From: Aurantiochytrium sp. KH105
Taxonomy: Eukaryota > Sar > Bigyra > Thraustochytrida > Thraustochytriidae
DNA length: 64,000 nucleotides
NCBI GenBank assembly: GCA_003116975.1
Contig: BGKB01000023.1
Span: 248,001-312,000, forward strand
Reading direction: 5' to 3'
How positions within the stretch are numbered: the stretch's first letter is position 1; the number at the start of each line of letters is the position of its first letter. Shown piece by piece: positions 12,201-20,881 of this stretch. The position numbers and the translations under genes are program-made. Under the pieces are notes generated by a model that saw only the letters and a program-made list of their open reading frames with translations, had not been told where the DNA came from and did not search any database.

Positions 12201-12514
12201 ACGATACATTCTATAGTCGTCTCAAGATCGATGCTGGTGTCGAGGAGCAGACCACAGTGCGGCCATTCGACTGCAAGATGCTCTGGAATGTGACTAAAAT
12301 TTCCAATTTTGTGACAGTGTCTGCGCACAACCGCAATTTCCCAGACATGAAGCTTGCCAAGCAGATTATTATTCCATCTCGTGTTAACAAACGCATCAAG
12401 GCTCTGGCAAACTACAAAATGAGTCCGCAGCAAAAGCTTGCAATGGCGCACGCCTCTGCAGATCCAGACAAGCCACGAAAGTTCACAATACTTCGGCCAT
12501 TCGTGAAAAGCTAG
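9260..12514 (+). CDS. Type II membrane protein with three DUF707-like (glycosyltransferase-like) domains
   Basis: A protein of 1084 residues. A basic N-terminus is followed by one membrane helix (LAFMMLFAIPCALWLFMV, residues about 50-67), so a lumenal Golgi/ER protein is expected. Three repeats of about 300 residues follow. Each has a 'YEYVW(F/L)PD' element then an acidic motif: FPDAQVRM near residue 235, LPDPDIEM near 540, FPDDDITM near 863. Downstream come (A/I)PFFR or APFLRVDA and a (L/I)WPQLL helix. The third repeat matches DUF707 best (WFPDDDITMDP, INFIEIMAPFLRVDALEYLF, GLDTIWPQLL, GVIDATPFNHTGG). DUF707 is a fold-level relative of GT-A glycosyltransferases, with the DDD acting like a DxD metal site (inference). 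Only repeat 3 keeps all three Asp. Alternative starts at 9368 and 9377 keep the membrane helix. No intron. Confidence 0.8.
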   Translation: MRRVQARASRAVGDEDPQSPEEPTVNVSRSLRRRERMRQMSRRWISKRTLAFMMLFAIPCALWLFMVKKAFSWGHEVSKVDEKENRLVEGVGTTLPSPSSFADPCSDQLVRVIHDKQALLQTANSNLCPTVRPWDETALKKRKSRFLAVIVASPQSLWQLDHWSAYSWLDVGIVVDPQRYPSVHISRRALGLARWVFTDSLASRTGKVGDSNEKWTSIARALQMRVWRSYEFVWFPDAQVRMHPNQVRRMFEISSALGVAIGHPMRDDARQSDQNWDLLDDGSGGVVFDANEPVLHYEERLNLEAPFFRGDVLNVARQFFARSKIIETHCAMEIIFPVVAGVSKVGVVDSTKYTSLQVEEARSGYHPKCLASPESALETVSLGAYLAMQEEDSGKLRWCHRDASGDAQPSNALLAANQRGLSQSAMASTFILDPTIEPSWLSKTALHKVRWKTLILLVASANSMQHRLIANVEAWSGYETFDLAIVCDEQAVDCAVPRNLADVYISGETRHLAESSKLELARWILTRVPNWKNEYEYIWLPDPDIEMSAVKVQSLVNVASRFELRIAHPAWAGPVSAESSAQHVSAVATKKSRKAQRENEFGRSSIEELHADYALRMVSRVSMNAPLLRVDAATYLLPSFRGKGGFQSSLWPQLLRDAPIGIVDMASYYQNGPGLSDEGARIERTAKAAPDWVVGFGCPLTIPLVEKDAWTVFKYHMEVRDRGDVDWCIGLGHHRWEYSLLHPGENETRTSHPVGSIGWEKEALQKLLIDPTLTPLWYGSKRLAPIAGKGLVIVVAGDKSLHRPWENNPHFDLCVVYFGNDYDIFRKYKAGAKYAFQKKDMKWQLIRHALLNVPWREYEYVWFPDDDITMDPGNVAKMFRLAHAYALTLGQPAIYDYGVHYMDHVVRGSWAMHYINFIEIMAPFLRVDALEYLFPLWNVDHVYSGYGLDTIWPQLLRMANIGVIDATPFNHTGGRTVGGRNDTFYSRLKIDAGVEEQTTVRPFDCKMLWNVTKISNFVTVSAHNRNFPDMKLAKQIIIPSRVNKRIKALANYKMSPQQKLAMAHASADPDKPRKFTILRPFVKS

Positions 12515-12702
12515 ACCTAGCACAACTCCTGACAGCTGTATTCGTAGAAATCATTCGAAAAATCTGAAATACATTGATTGTCCCCATTACAAGTTTTCTG
12601 CTGACGCCAATGGTCAGTCCGGGGGGAAGCCCACTATCTTCCTTTGCGGTCCGAGGCCAAGGCGGTAACCCTCGTCTGCGCAGCGGACATTTACTTTTCT
12701 CC

Positions 12703-15700
12703 TCAAGCCGTACCTGCAAGATACGATTTGATGGATTCCTGTAACGCTGCCGAGGCTTTCGGCGTCGACGTCTGCACAAAGGCGCGCACCTCGGCTGCGC
12801 ACGTTGAGACGAGATGCACGAGAGCTGCCCGACCCGCATTGCGCGTCGACTCTGAGCGCTGCATCGCACCCGACCCTTCTGCCAGTGAAAGGGACGAAAG
12901 TACTGCAAACTGGGCGAGCTCAGGGACTTGACCAGAGATTTTGGCCAGAGTCAAGACGGCTGCCGCGGCTACGGTTTGCGAGGCAAGTCTTTCGTCTTCG
13001 CTTTCCTCCCCCACTGCTACACTCGTGTCGTCAGCGGACCGCACCAACATGGCAATTTTCGATCCGACGACACCAGCGAGCATCCGAACAGCATTCGTGT
13101 CAGTGGTCTCCGCGGCGCAAACACCCCGCACGGCAGCGAGAGTCCAGACAATGATGCTCGAGCTTGAAGTATCCGGGGTCAAAAGACAAGCCATGCTCTC
13201 TGCGACGTCATTAAATTGAGGTTTGTCGAGCACGGGAAATACCTCGCGGTGGCATAAGGTTTCACCAGCAATGCGAAGCTCTCTCGTTGCCTCGAGAACC
13301 TTGTTATCAGTCGCATCATCTGCAGAATATGGAGAAGCATTGATGGTCTTGATTGCATCGTGCGCCCATTGCAAGAGAGATGCTTGCAGAGGTTGTACGT
13401 GCTTTGTCATCTGAGCGCACGCATCAAGTGCGGCTTTTCTTAACTCTGACCGGGGCTTTGCCTTGACGCAAGCAAACGCATTCCAAGCAAGCAACTGCGA
13501 GTACATCTCTGCGCACTCCGAGGGCAGGCACTGCGCTAGTGTTGGTATACTTGCAATGGCGCGATCTGCAACGCTGGCAAGAATCGCATTTCGCGATCCC
13601 ACCATGCTCCCGCCTGTCGTGTATGTGTGCCTGGCCTTTGGGGCGAGGCCCGTTTCTTGGGCATGGCTTTGCGCATATTGTGAAACCAAGCTCGATAGCT
13701 CGGGACCGAGCACTGTCTGCACAGGCATGAGAACGGCCTCAATGAGTCGGTGCAAATTGTCGAGGTCATTTTCGCGAATTGCCTTGGAGTGGCCATCCCC
13801 ATCAAGTGTATCGTCATCCGTGTTGCCGCGGCGAGCGCGGGCCGCGACTACCTCTGCAATCACGTGGAAAGCCTGACGAATGAGAAAGTCTCCATGTACA
13901 ATCTTGAAACTCGCCTCGTCACGCAACACCTTGACACTCACCATGATGGCCAAAGTGTCACAGCTTTTACCAGCGTTAGCAACGGGGAGCGCCAAGGCCA
14001 CGGTCTGAAAAATCGTGCCAAGCGCTAGAGGCGGCCAGTCCATGGGCCGAGCTCGCGCGGCCAAGATCAGAGATGTTCGCAAGACGAGACCTTGATCTAC
14101 CTCACGGGTGGGCAACGCCTCGGCCAAAGTGCCGAGGGCCCGACCAACGACCCAGGCAGCATTGAGGTACGCGGGAAAGACAGCGATGGCATCGCTTGCG
14201 TCGACGAGATCAAAAGCGTCTGCCTCGTGCTCTTTGTCTGCATCAATGGGCACCGCAAGCTTGGCAACGTCCCGCAGTACCCCCATCCAGGCGTCCACCA
14301 GGTCTTTGCGCTTTTCAGGTTCTCGCGCAGGACGCATAAACTCCAAAAGCGCCTTTTCGATTGAGGCCTTGATACCCTTCTTTCGCGAGGGTTTTGAGCG
14401 CAGCATCCTCGGGGTTTGCGTGGAACGAACAGCTCGTTCAGAGATTGTATCGCAACCTTGCGCAAAGAGCCACAGTCGTGCAAGGGGCACAAGGCGAAGA
14501 ATGAGAAGTTCTGCTTGGACAAAAGACGGTGTTTGCTCAAGATCAGTCTTGTCCTCAAGCAGGGTTCCGTCGACGCCCGTTATAGCATCCATGCCGCCAT
14601 CGTCATCATCATCATCGTTGTCGTCATCGTCTTCTTCGTCCTTGCTAGAAGCGAGTTGAGCAGGAAGAAGCAAGCCAACGATCCGCCGCGCGCTTGTCGA
14701 TACCCCAGATACGAGCAGCTGCACGGCAAGGACGCCCACGAAGGGAAGTACCAGCGGCGAAGCGCTGCGACCGAGGCCGGGCCCCAGTGTTGCAGTGAGC
14801 TGCATTTCAAACTGCTTCAAGACAGACTCTTCTGGGTTGTGGCGATCGCGCCCACTTGCAAAAATGCGCACAATCTCGACGAGAGCGCAATACCCCTGGA
14901 TCGAGAGCTGCGGCACTTCGGCGCTTTGCACCGTGCCGTTGGCCGCCTGCGAGGCGCCAGTGAGCAATTCGCGAATATGCATGCACAGAAATTGTCCACG
15001 TGCAGGAAGTTGCGCTTTTTTCAGGACACGGGAGGCTTGATCGAGGTCGCAGTGAAAAGAGTACGTTCTGGCGATTACAAGCACCTCGAGCAGGCCCTCA
15101 ACCGCGAGTGCTTTGGTCTCCCATGAGCATTTGCTGAGCACCCGATCACAGAATTCGAGAACAGGACCGAGCCGAGCATTATTTGCAAGAGCGTCCTGGC
15201 TGGACGATCCGGTAGCAGTTCCATTGCCGGAGCTATCGCTGATTTGCGCTGCAGGTCCTCCATCGTTCGCATCATCGTTGTCGCTATCGCCTTCGCCCTC
15301 TCCATCTTCGTCGCCAAAGTCGGCGCCGTGGTCGTTTGCGAGGCCCTGGCCCATACCGGAGGCTCCGTGGCTGTTGCTCAGAGCACCCGTTGTCCCTGTC
15401 ATGACAGCACGAAAGAACCGCATCCAGTCTGTTAGGGCAGCAGCGTCGTGCAGTTCTTCCGCGGTCCACGTTGAGAGCTTTTTCTCGGCGGGCCGCATCT
15501 TCATGTGACTGAGACCGATAAATTTGAGGAGATTTCGTAGCGCGAGCCTTCGCGCAGCTGAAACATTGCACAAGGAGCTCACATCTGCAAGCCCCGCGAC
15601 AGCGCTTCCCTGCTGCAAGCCCATCCTCTCGTACCCGTTCATCTCGACAAAGTCACGTGACGTGGCGATACCGTAGTTGTCGGATGACAACGGTTCCCCC

Positions 15701-18700
15701 GAAGCCGCCGATGCTGCCGCGCCCGAGGTGTCTCGAAAAGCAGCATTTGTAGCCTGAATAAAGAGCGGCTCAGCGGCCTGGTTTGGTCGGGTTGAACGTG
15801 CAAGGAGCATGGCACCGTAGCCAAGAGAAGAGACGGGAGGGACGATCCAATCTTGACAGATTGAAGCCTGAACGACGAGCTCAAAAGCCAGGAGACTGAG
15901 CGCGCCGCGCGCAACGTCAGCGCGAGGATCATTGTCCTCGGCCATGCGCTCTGTGAGCAGAGAGAGCGCTTGCAAGGCCAACATGCGCACGGCAGGAGCA
16001 ACCTCGCCTTGCGCATCGGTGATCAACTCCCACAGGTAAGATTCCACGCGCTCTCGGTCGCAAGTATGCTCCATCACAAGAGCGGGGTGAAAGAGCAGGA
16101 TTTGCTGAACCATGCGCACCAGCTCGAGTTGAAGACCTGAATCAGCTCCGCACACGCGTAACGCTTCCCAAACATTGAGAAAGCGGACTGCGTCAACGTC
16201 TGGACGCACGAGCTCGGGACCGAGACCCTCGATCAGCGAATTTGCAAGCCTTGCGAGACACGTCATCGTCCCTGTCACGACGCGAAAGGCACCGTAGCCA
16301 CCGCGCTCAAAGTGACCGTCGACGGCGAGCAAATGAGCGTTGATGAGCGCCAAGCTTGGCGCTACGAATCTTCCAACATCAATTCCGGCGCTCTCGACGA
16401 TGGCTTGCCACGCGTGGAGAGCAGATGTACGCACAGGCTGGGCGGTGATTTTGCACATATCGTACACGAGATTGTTCTTGACATAACGCGTGTCGTGCAT
16501 GCGCGCTTCTCGACGAATAAGGGCGAGAGCAAGCGCAACGCCCGCGCGCGAGTGCGCAGAAGGCGGGCCGCTGGTGCCAGGCCGCGCCTGCGAGCCGCCA
16601 TTTGCCGCTCCCTGTCCCGTTTTGGATCGAGCTGCAGACGACGCGCCCGTGGCGCTAGGCACTGCAGGAGGGCTCTGGCCGTTTTCGAGCTTGCGGACCA
16701 GCGTTTGCACGGCTGCTTGGCCGACTTCGGCACCAGCGAGACGAGTGAGCGTGGCAAGTCCCGTTGCGCATGCGCAGCGCACGATGCTACGCGGACTTGC
16801 AATGGCCACGCAAAAGATGCTGCGAATGCGTGCTACCCAGGGAGCCTTCCTGGGGTCGATCTCTGCTTGCAAGACAGCCAGGGTCTGCAAAAAGGCGAGG
16901 AGGACTGCCACGCCGTTGTGTAGAACGACGCTCTGCGCTTCTCCCGTGCGACGTTTGAGCATCCCAAAAAGATACTGTACAACATTGGACCGATCCGTGT
17001 CGTCAAATAAGTTCGTGAGCACCACTGCCGAGAAAGAAACGGCAGCATCAATGCAATTTTGCGCGAACTTGACGGCTGGAATACGAACCATTCCACACAC
17101 GGGGACGCCGTCTACGAGGTCAAGAGAATCTGCCGAAAAGACCACTGCGCCGGTCCTCAGCGCCTCGAGGTCTTCGCCGCGGCGTGGCGTAGCAGCCACA
17201 GCGGCATGGGAAGCATTGCAAGAGAGACTAGTCATGAGAGCCGCAGCAGACGCAAAGGCTTCGGCGGAAGTGAGAACGCGCGCTTCCATGAAAAGCTCGC
17301 GGGATGGGGAGGTCGGGCTCGCTTCCTCGAAGCGCCACTGTTTCCTTCCGAGAGGCTCGTCGGCGTCGCCATCATCGTGCGCTTGAGAACTCGTTGAAAG
17401 ACTTGCAGTTTCGAGCACGTCATCATTGGCTTTGAGGAGCCCGCTACGGGATGAAAGCAACGAAGAAAGCGCCGTCGAGGTCGCCGCCCCCTCTGGTCTA
17501 CCCGCGGGACCGAGGAAATACGCCATCGAAAGGCTCTGCAGAGGGATGACCAGGGATTCCTTGAAGCACCGCAATTCTGCACGAGGCAGCCACGCGCAGA
17601 TATCAAAAAGTGCTGCATGTATTCCCATAAATGTATCGGGGAAGGGCAGGTCGCGCACGCTGCGGCGACTCGCCTGCACAACTTGCTCCGTCAAGACAGT
17701 CACGGCGCGAGCGACGGCCGGCATGTCGCGCAGAAGCGGCTGGTTGCAGCGTACAAAGCCAACCATGGCTTGAAGCGCGGCCCGCAAGCAGGTCAGCGAA
17801 GCCTCTGTTACGGAGTCAGAAGCAAGATACCTAGGCGTCTTGGCTTGCGCCACTTTTTGCAAAGCTGGGATGCTGGCTTCCACGGACGACTGCCATGCCT
17901 GAAAAAGCTGACTGAGATTGTCATCGCACCACGCAGACCCCAGCGTGACAAGCGAAGCAACGAGGTCCCAGCCGCACGATGCGATGCGCGCCGTGGCCGT
18001 GGGTCGCGTCGACCCATCATGCTGACGTGCAATCATCGATTTGGCGTGTCCAAGCAGAGCCATGGAGGTATTTTCCGGAATGCCCTTGAGGTCACCCGAG
18101 AGCAGAGCCGTACTGCTATTGGGGACCTCGTGCCGCACAAAGTGCGCCGAGGCGGGAAGCAGCATGTTTTCGCGCTGCAAAAAAGACTCGGCGGACGTGC
18201 TTCGAGGCCGCCCGTTAGCGCTAGAGGAATAAACGAAGGCACAAAGCGCGTGTACGAGCCCCTCAATTGCATCGAGTGTACGATCAGCCTCTGTATCAAA
18301 GGTTTCGAGCTCGGTAGGAGACGCATTGTGAGGCGGGCCTGAGGCCAGAGTCATCGCGAGCTCGGGCTGATACAATCCGACGAGCTGAAGGAGAGGAAGA
18401 ATACCTCGCGAAGCATACCCTGGCTGCGTAATCGCGCAAACATAGAGGAGATTGCAGCACTCAAGACGAACGGCAGCATCGCGGTGCTCCAGCAGTGGCA
18501 AAAGCGTTTGGAAGTCGAGCTCTTGATGAAGGGCGCGCGAGGCATCACCAAGAGATGAAAGCAGACACGCAGCCTCCGAAAGGCAGGCGGAAATCAAAAG
18601 AGGGCCGTGCTTGAAGTCATCCGTCTGCGCGGCGAGCGACATGGATGCCATAGTGCGACTGTTGCGCCTCTTGAGATCTCCAGAGCCCTGGCGGCTTGCC

Positions 18701-20472
18701 GAGGCGTGCTGCTTGGTGCTCGTGATAAGGAGCTGACGGGCAAGCTCGATCTTGCCACTTTCGGAGAGCTTGGCGGAGAGCGCGCGTTCAATGACAAAGA
18801 CGCCCACTGCGCGGCGCAGCGCGTCGTCTCGCGCGCGGTCTCGCATCGTGCTCAGGGATATTTTGCGCTTGTCGTCGCAGATACCGCGAACAAAGCTTAT
18901 AGCGGCAGAGATCACAAGATGTTGCTGTTCCGCGTCTCCCGCGCGCTGCAAGTATCGGAAAAACTCCACGGCAGCCTCAGCGGTGGCCATCCGGACTTCG
19001 GTCGAGCGTTGCGTGATTTCGTTGGCGGACTGCGCGTTCGCCATGTCGGATCGTCGCTCGAGCTGATCAGGAGCCCACGCATCAAAGATGGTCATGAGCG
19101 CCCCGAGTGCGGTGTCCAGAGAGTACGAGACGGGGGGCTCGGGTTTGCTGCGCCCCCCGAGACCGCCAAAGTTGGCGGCAAAGCCGAATCCACGGAGCTT
19201 TGAACCCCGGGGCGACGGCGTCGAAGCGCCCGATGCTGACCCAGAGACTGATCCATCGGCGCTACCGGTTCCGGCGGCTCCTGCGCTGCTGGATCCTACG
19301 CCAACGACACCCATCTTGAGTCCCGCGAGACGAGCGGCGGCCGCGACGCCTTTGGGCGCAGCGGTGCTGGTGGCATCGAAAGAGCTCCCTCCAGCAGAGC
19401 TTGAAGATGTTGCTTCCGAGGCTGTGCCGGACGGGCCGCCAAGAATTGTATCATGATCGAGGGCTCGCAGCGGGCCTGCCATTTCGACGGCGAGACAAAG
19501 AATTGCGCCAAGACTGCGCGCAAATGCAGATCTTACGTGAGCAACGCGGTCTTCAAGGCCTCTTTTCGTGAGCGTGACGAGCTGATCGAGCGCGACGGAA
19601 GTAAAGCCGTCGCTTACGAGAGCAAGCGACAGAGCAGCGTCAGCAACGGCAGAGCGCACAGGGGGTGATTTATCGGCGGCCGCGCGAACAAGGACTTTCA
19701 ATGCCTCTGCGTGGTTGGAGCGTCCGGCCACTTCGGAACCCTGCAAAGCGCTGCCAAGGGCGCGAACGGCAGCGAAGCGGTATTCATTGTCGGCAGGTCT
19801 GGTGCTGGAGTGCGCGTTGGAGCGAAAGACACGAGCGACGAGCTGCGTTGTCTCACGCAAATGGCCGGCCAAGACCCTGCCTTGCTTGCAGCTGCTAATC
19901 TCGCCAAGGCAATAAAAGACGGCAGTCTTGCTTTGCGCCGAAAGCGTTGACTTGAGGCCCAATTGGTCGTGCAAATCGTTTGTGATGGCCATGATATTGC
20001 GGCTGTCCCCTCGCTCCATGAGCATGCGAAAGAGTCGGCCGAGAAGCTTGTAAAACGATGGCGAGAGGCAGAGGCCTGCGAGCTGACCCACAAGAATCTC
20101 CTTGAGCCCTTTCTCAACAGTTGGCTGTACGAGACGTATTCTTTCACGGTAGCGTTGCTGCACTTCGCGCGGAGCGTTTTCTGCAATGGGCTCGGTGAGG
20201 TCCTCCATGAGCCTGCCAAGCTTGTGCAGTGCGTGAAAGGTCTTGACTTCTGCGGAGTGCGCGCTGGGTCTTGCCGTAGAGCTGCCGCTGCCGCTGCCGC
20301 TGCTGCTGCTTGATGCAGCGGCGGCGGCGGCGGCGGCCACAAGAGCGTTCTCTGCGAGCATCTCCGCTACAAGAAGCTGTACTTGTTCGACCACGGCGGT
20401 CTGCCGCTCTTCGCGAGCATCTTCCTGCTCTCGCGCCTGCTGCGCGCGCGCCGCCGCGCCAGCCGCCTCCAT
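12703..20472 (-). CDS. HEATR5/Laa1-like giant HEAT-repeat protein, 2589 aa
   Basis: A single uninterrupted 7.8 kb frame from an ATG. The N-terminal 350 residues resemble HEATR5: a helix pair, then KTAVFYCLGEISSCKQGRVL, then FAAVRALGSALQGSEVAGRS, then DKSPPVRSAVADAALSLALV, matching the order of HEAT units in animal HEATR5B. The rest is all-helical with HEAT-like units. Inserts are low-complexity Ala/Ser near residue 50, a Gly/Ser linker near 380, acidic runs near 1725 (DEDGEGEGDSDND) and near 1945 (EEDDDDNDDDDDD). HEATR5 proteins (yeast Laa1) help recruit AP-1 and related coat factors at the trans-Golgi network. This one is about 500 residues longer than animal HEATR5B. It converges with the DUF707 gene, with 188 bp between stop codons. 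Confidence 0.72.
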   Translation of the reverse strand: MEAAGAAARAQQAREQEDAREERQTAVVEQVQLLVAEMLAENALVAAAAAAAASSSSSGSGSGSSTARPSAHSAEVKTFHALHKLGRLMEDLTEPIAENAPREVQQRYRERIRLVQPTVEKGLKEILVGQLAGLCLSPSFYKLLGRLFRMLMERGDSRNIMAITNDLHDQLGLKSTLSAQSKTAVFYCLGEISSCKQGRVLAGHLRETTQLVARVFRSNAHSSTRPADNEYRFAAVRALGSALQGSEVAGRSNHAEALKVLVRAAADKSPPVRSAVADAALSLALVSDGFTSVALDQLVTLTKRGLEDRVAHVRSAFARSLGAILCLAVEMAGPLRALDHDTILGGPSGTASEATSSSSAGGSSFDATSTAAPKGVAAAARLAGLKMGVVGVGSSSAGAAGTGSADGSVSGSASGASTPSPRGSKLRGFGFAANFGGLGGRSKPEPPVSYSLDTALGALMTIFDAWAPDQLERRSDMANAQSANEITQRSTEVRMATAEAAVEFFRYLQRAGDAEQQHLVISAAISFVRGICDDKRKISLSTMRDRARDDALRRAVGVFVIERALSAKLSESGKIELARQLLITSTKQHASASRQGSGDLKRRNSRTMASMSLAAQTDDFKHGPLLISACLSEAACLLSSLGDASRALHQELDFQTLLPLLEHRDAAVRLECCNLLYVCAITQPGYASRGILPLLQLVGLYQPELAMTLASGPPHNASPTELETFDTEADRTLDAIEGLVHALCAFVYSSSANGRPRSTSAESFLQRENMLLPASAHFVRHEVPNSSTALLSGDLKGIPENTSMALLGHAKSMIARQHDGSTRPTATARIASCGWDLVASLVTLGSAWCDDNLSQLFQAWQSSVEASIPALQKVAQAKTPRYLASDSVTEASLTCLRAALQAMVGFVRCNQPLLRDMPAVARAVTVLTEQVVQASRRSVRDLPFPDTFMGIHAALFDICAWLPRAELRCFKESLVIPLQSLSMAYFLGPAGRPEGAATSTALSSLLSSRSGLLKANDDVLETASLSTSSQAHDDGDADEPLGRKQWRFEEASPTSPSRELFMEARVLTSAEAFASAAALMTSLSCNASHAAVAATPRRGEDLEALRTGAVVFSADSLDLVDGVPVCGMVRIPAVKFAQNCIDAAVSFSAVVLTNLFDDTDRSNVVQYLFGMLKRRTGEAQSVVLHNGVAVLLAFLQTLAVLQAEIDPRKAPWVARIRSIFCVAIASPRSIVRCACATGLATLTRLAGAEVGQAAVQTLVRKLENGQSPPAVPSATGASSAARSKTGQGAANGGSQARPGTSGPPSAHSRAGVALALALIRREARMHDTRYVKNNLVYDMCKITAQPVRTSALHAWQAIVESAGIDVGRFVAPSLALINAHLLAVDGHFERGGYGAFRVVTGTMTCLARLANSLIEGLGPELVRPDVDAVRFLNVWEALRVCGADSGLQLELVRMVQQILLFHPALVMEHTCDRERVESYLWELITDAQGEVAPAVRMLALQALSLLTERMAEDNDPRADVARGALSLLAFELVVQASICQDWIVPPVSSLGYGAMLLARSTRPNQAAEPLFIQATNAAFRDTSGAAASAASGEPLSSDNYGIATSRDFVEMNGYERMGLQQGSAVAGLADVSSLCNVSAARRLALRNLLKFIGLSHMKMRPAEKKLSTWTAEELHDAAALTDWMRFFRAVMTGTTGALSNSHGASGMGQGLANDHGADFGDEDGEGEGDSDNDDANDGGPAAQISDSSGNGTATGSSSQDALANNARLGPVLEFCDRVLSKCSWETKALAVEGLLEVLVIARTYSFHCDLDQASRVLKKAQLPARGQFLCMHIRELLTGASQAANGTVQSAEVPQLSIQGYCALVEIVRIFASGRDRHNPEESVLKQFEMQLTATLGPGLGRSASPLVLPFVGVLAVQLLVSGVSTSARRIVGLLLPAQLASSKDEEDDDDNDDDDDDGGMDAITGVDGTLLEDKTDLEQTPSFVQAELLILRLVPLARLWLFAQGCDTISERAVRSTQTPRMLRSKPSRKKGIKASIEKALLEFMRPAREPEKRKDLVDAWMGVLRDVAKLAVPIDADKEHEADAFDLVDASDAIAVFPAYLNAAWVVGRALGTLAEALPTREVDQGLVLRTSLILAARARPMDWPPLALGTIFQTVALALPVANAGKSCDTLAIMVSVKVLRDEASFKIVHGDFLIRQAFHVIAEVVAARARRGNTDDDTLDGDGHSKAIRENDLDNLHRLIEAVLMPVQTVLGPELSSLVSQYAQSHAQETGLAPKARHTYTTGGSMVGSRNAILASVADRAIASIPTLAQCLPSECAEMYSQLLAWNAFACVKAKPRSELRKAALDACAQMTKHVQPLQASLLQWAHDAIKTINASPYSADDATDNKVLEATRELRIAGETLCHREVFPVLDKPQFNDVAESMACLLTPDTSSSSIIVWTLAAVRGVCAAETTDTNAVRMLAGVVGSKIAMLVRSADDTSVAVGEESEDERLASQTVAAAAVLTLAKISGQVPELAQFAVLSSLSLAEGSGAMQRSESTRNAGRAALVHLVSTCAAEVRAFVQTSTPKASAALQESIKSYLAGTA

Positions 20473-20881
20473 CTCCTCGACGTTGTTTCAAGGATTTTGG
20501 CCTTTGCCTTTGTCTTGCCTTCTTTCCTCGCTTTCGTGCAAGAGGATGGCTTTGTCAAGCCTGACGGGAACCGATGAGAACATCACCGACGCCGAGACCG
20601 CGAAATTGGGGCGCAAAAAACAACCGCCGAGCGGAATATCATCATCAGAGGAGGATCTTTTGGGGTGCAAAGTTTGAGTCTGGACCCAGGTCTTCTCTTC
20701 AATGCGAGCCACGAAGATAATGGTCAATTTTTTTTCTTGCGCCTTCTTTCGTGCATCCATTCGCCCGTTCATTTATGAGAGGCAAATAAAAAAGCACGGT
20801 TGTGGATTGTCGTAGCTTCATTTTTATGGATTCCATTACTTTTTACTTTTTACTTTCAGAGACTCTGCTGACGCCGGTCGA
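20473..20881. other. Gap between scramblase 3' end and HEATR5-like 5' end
   Basis: 409 bp between two leftward genes. It should hold the HEATR5-like promoter and leader plus the scramblase 3'UTR. Some Ala/Gly and T-rich low complexity; no gene or RNA recognised. Confidence 0.45.
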
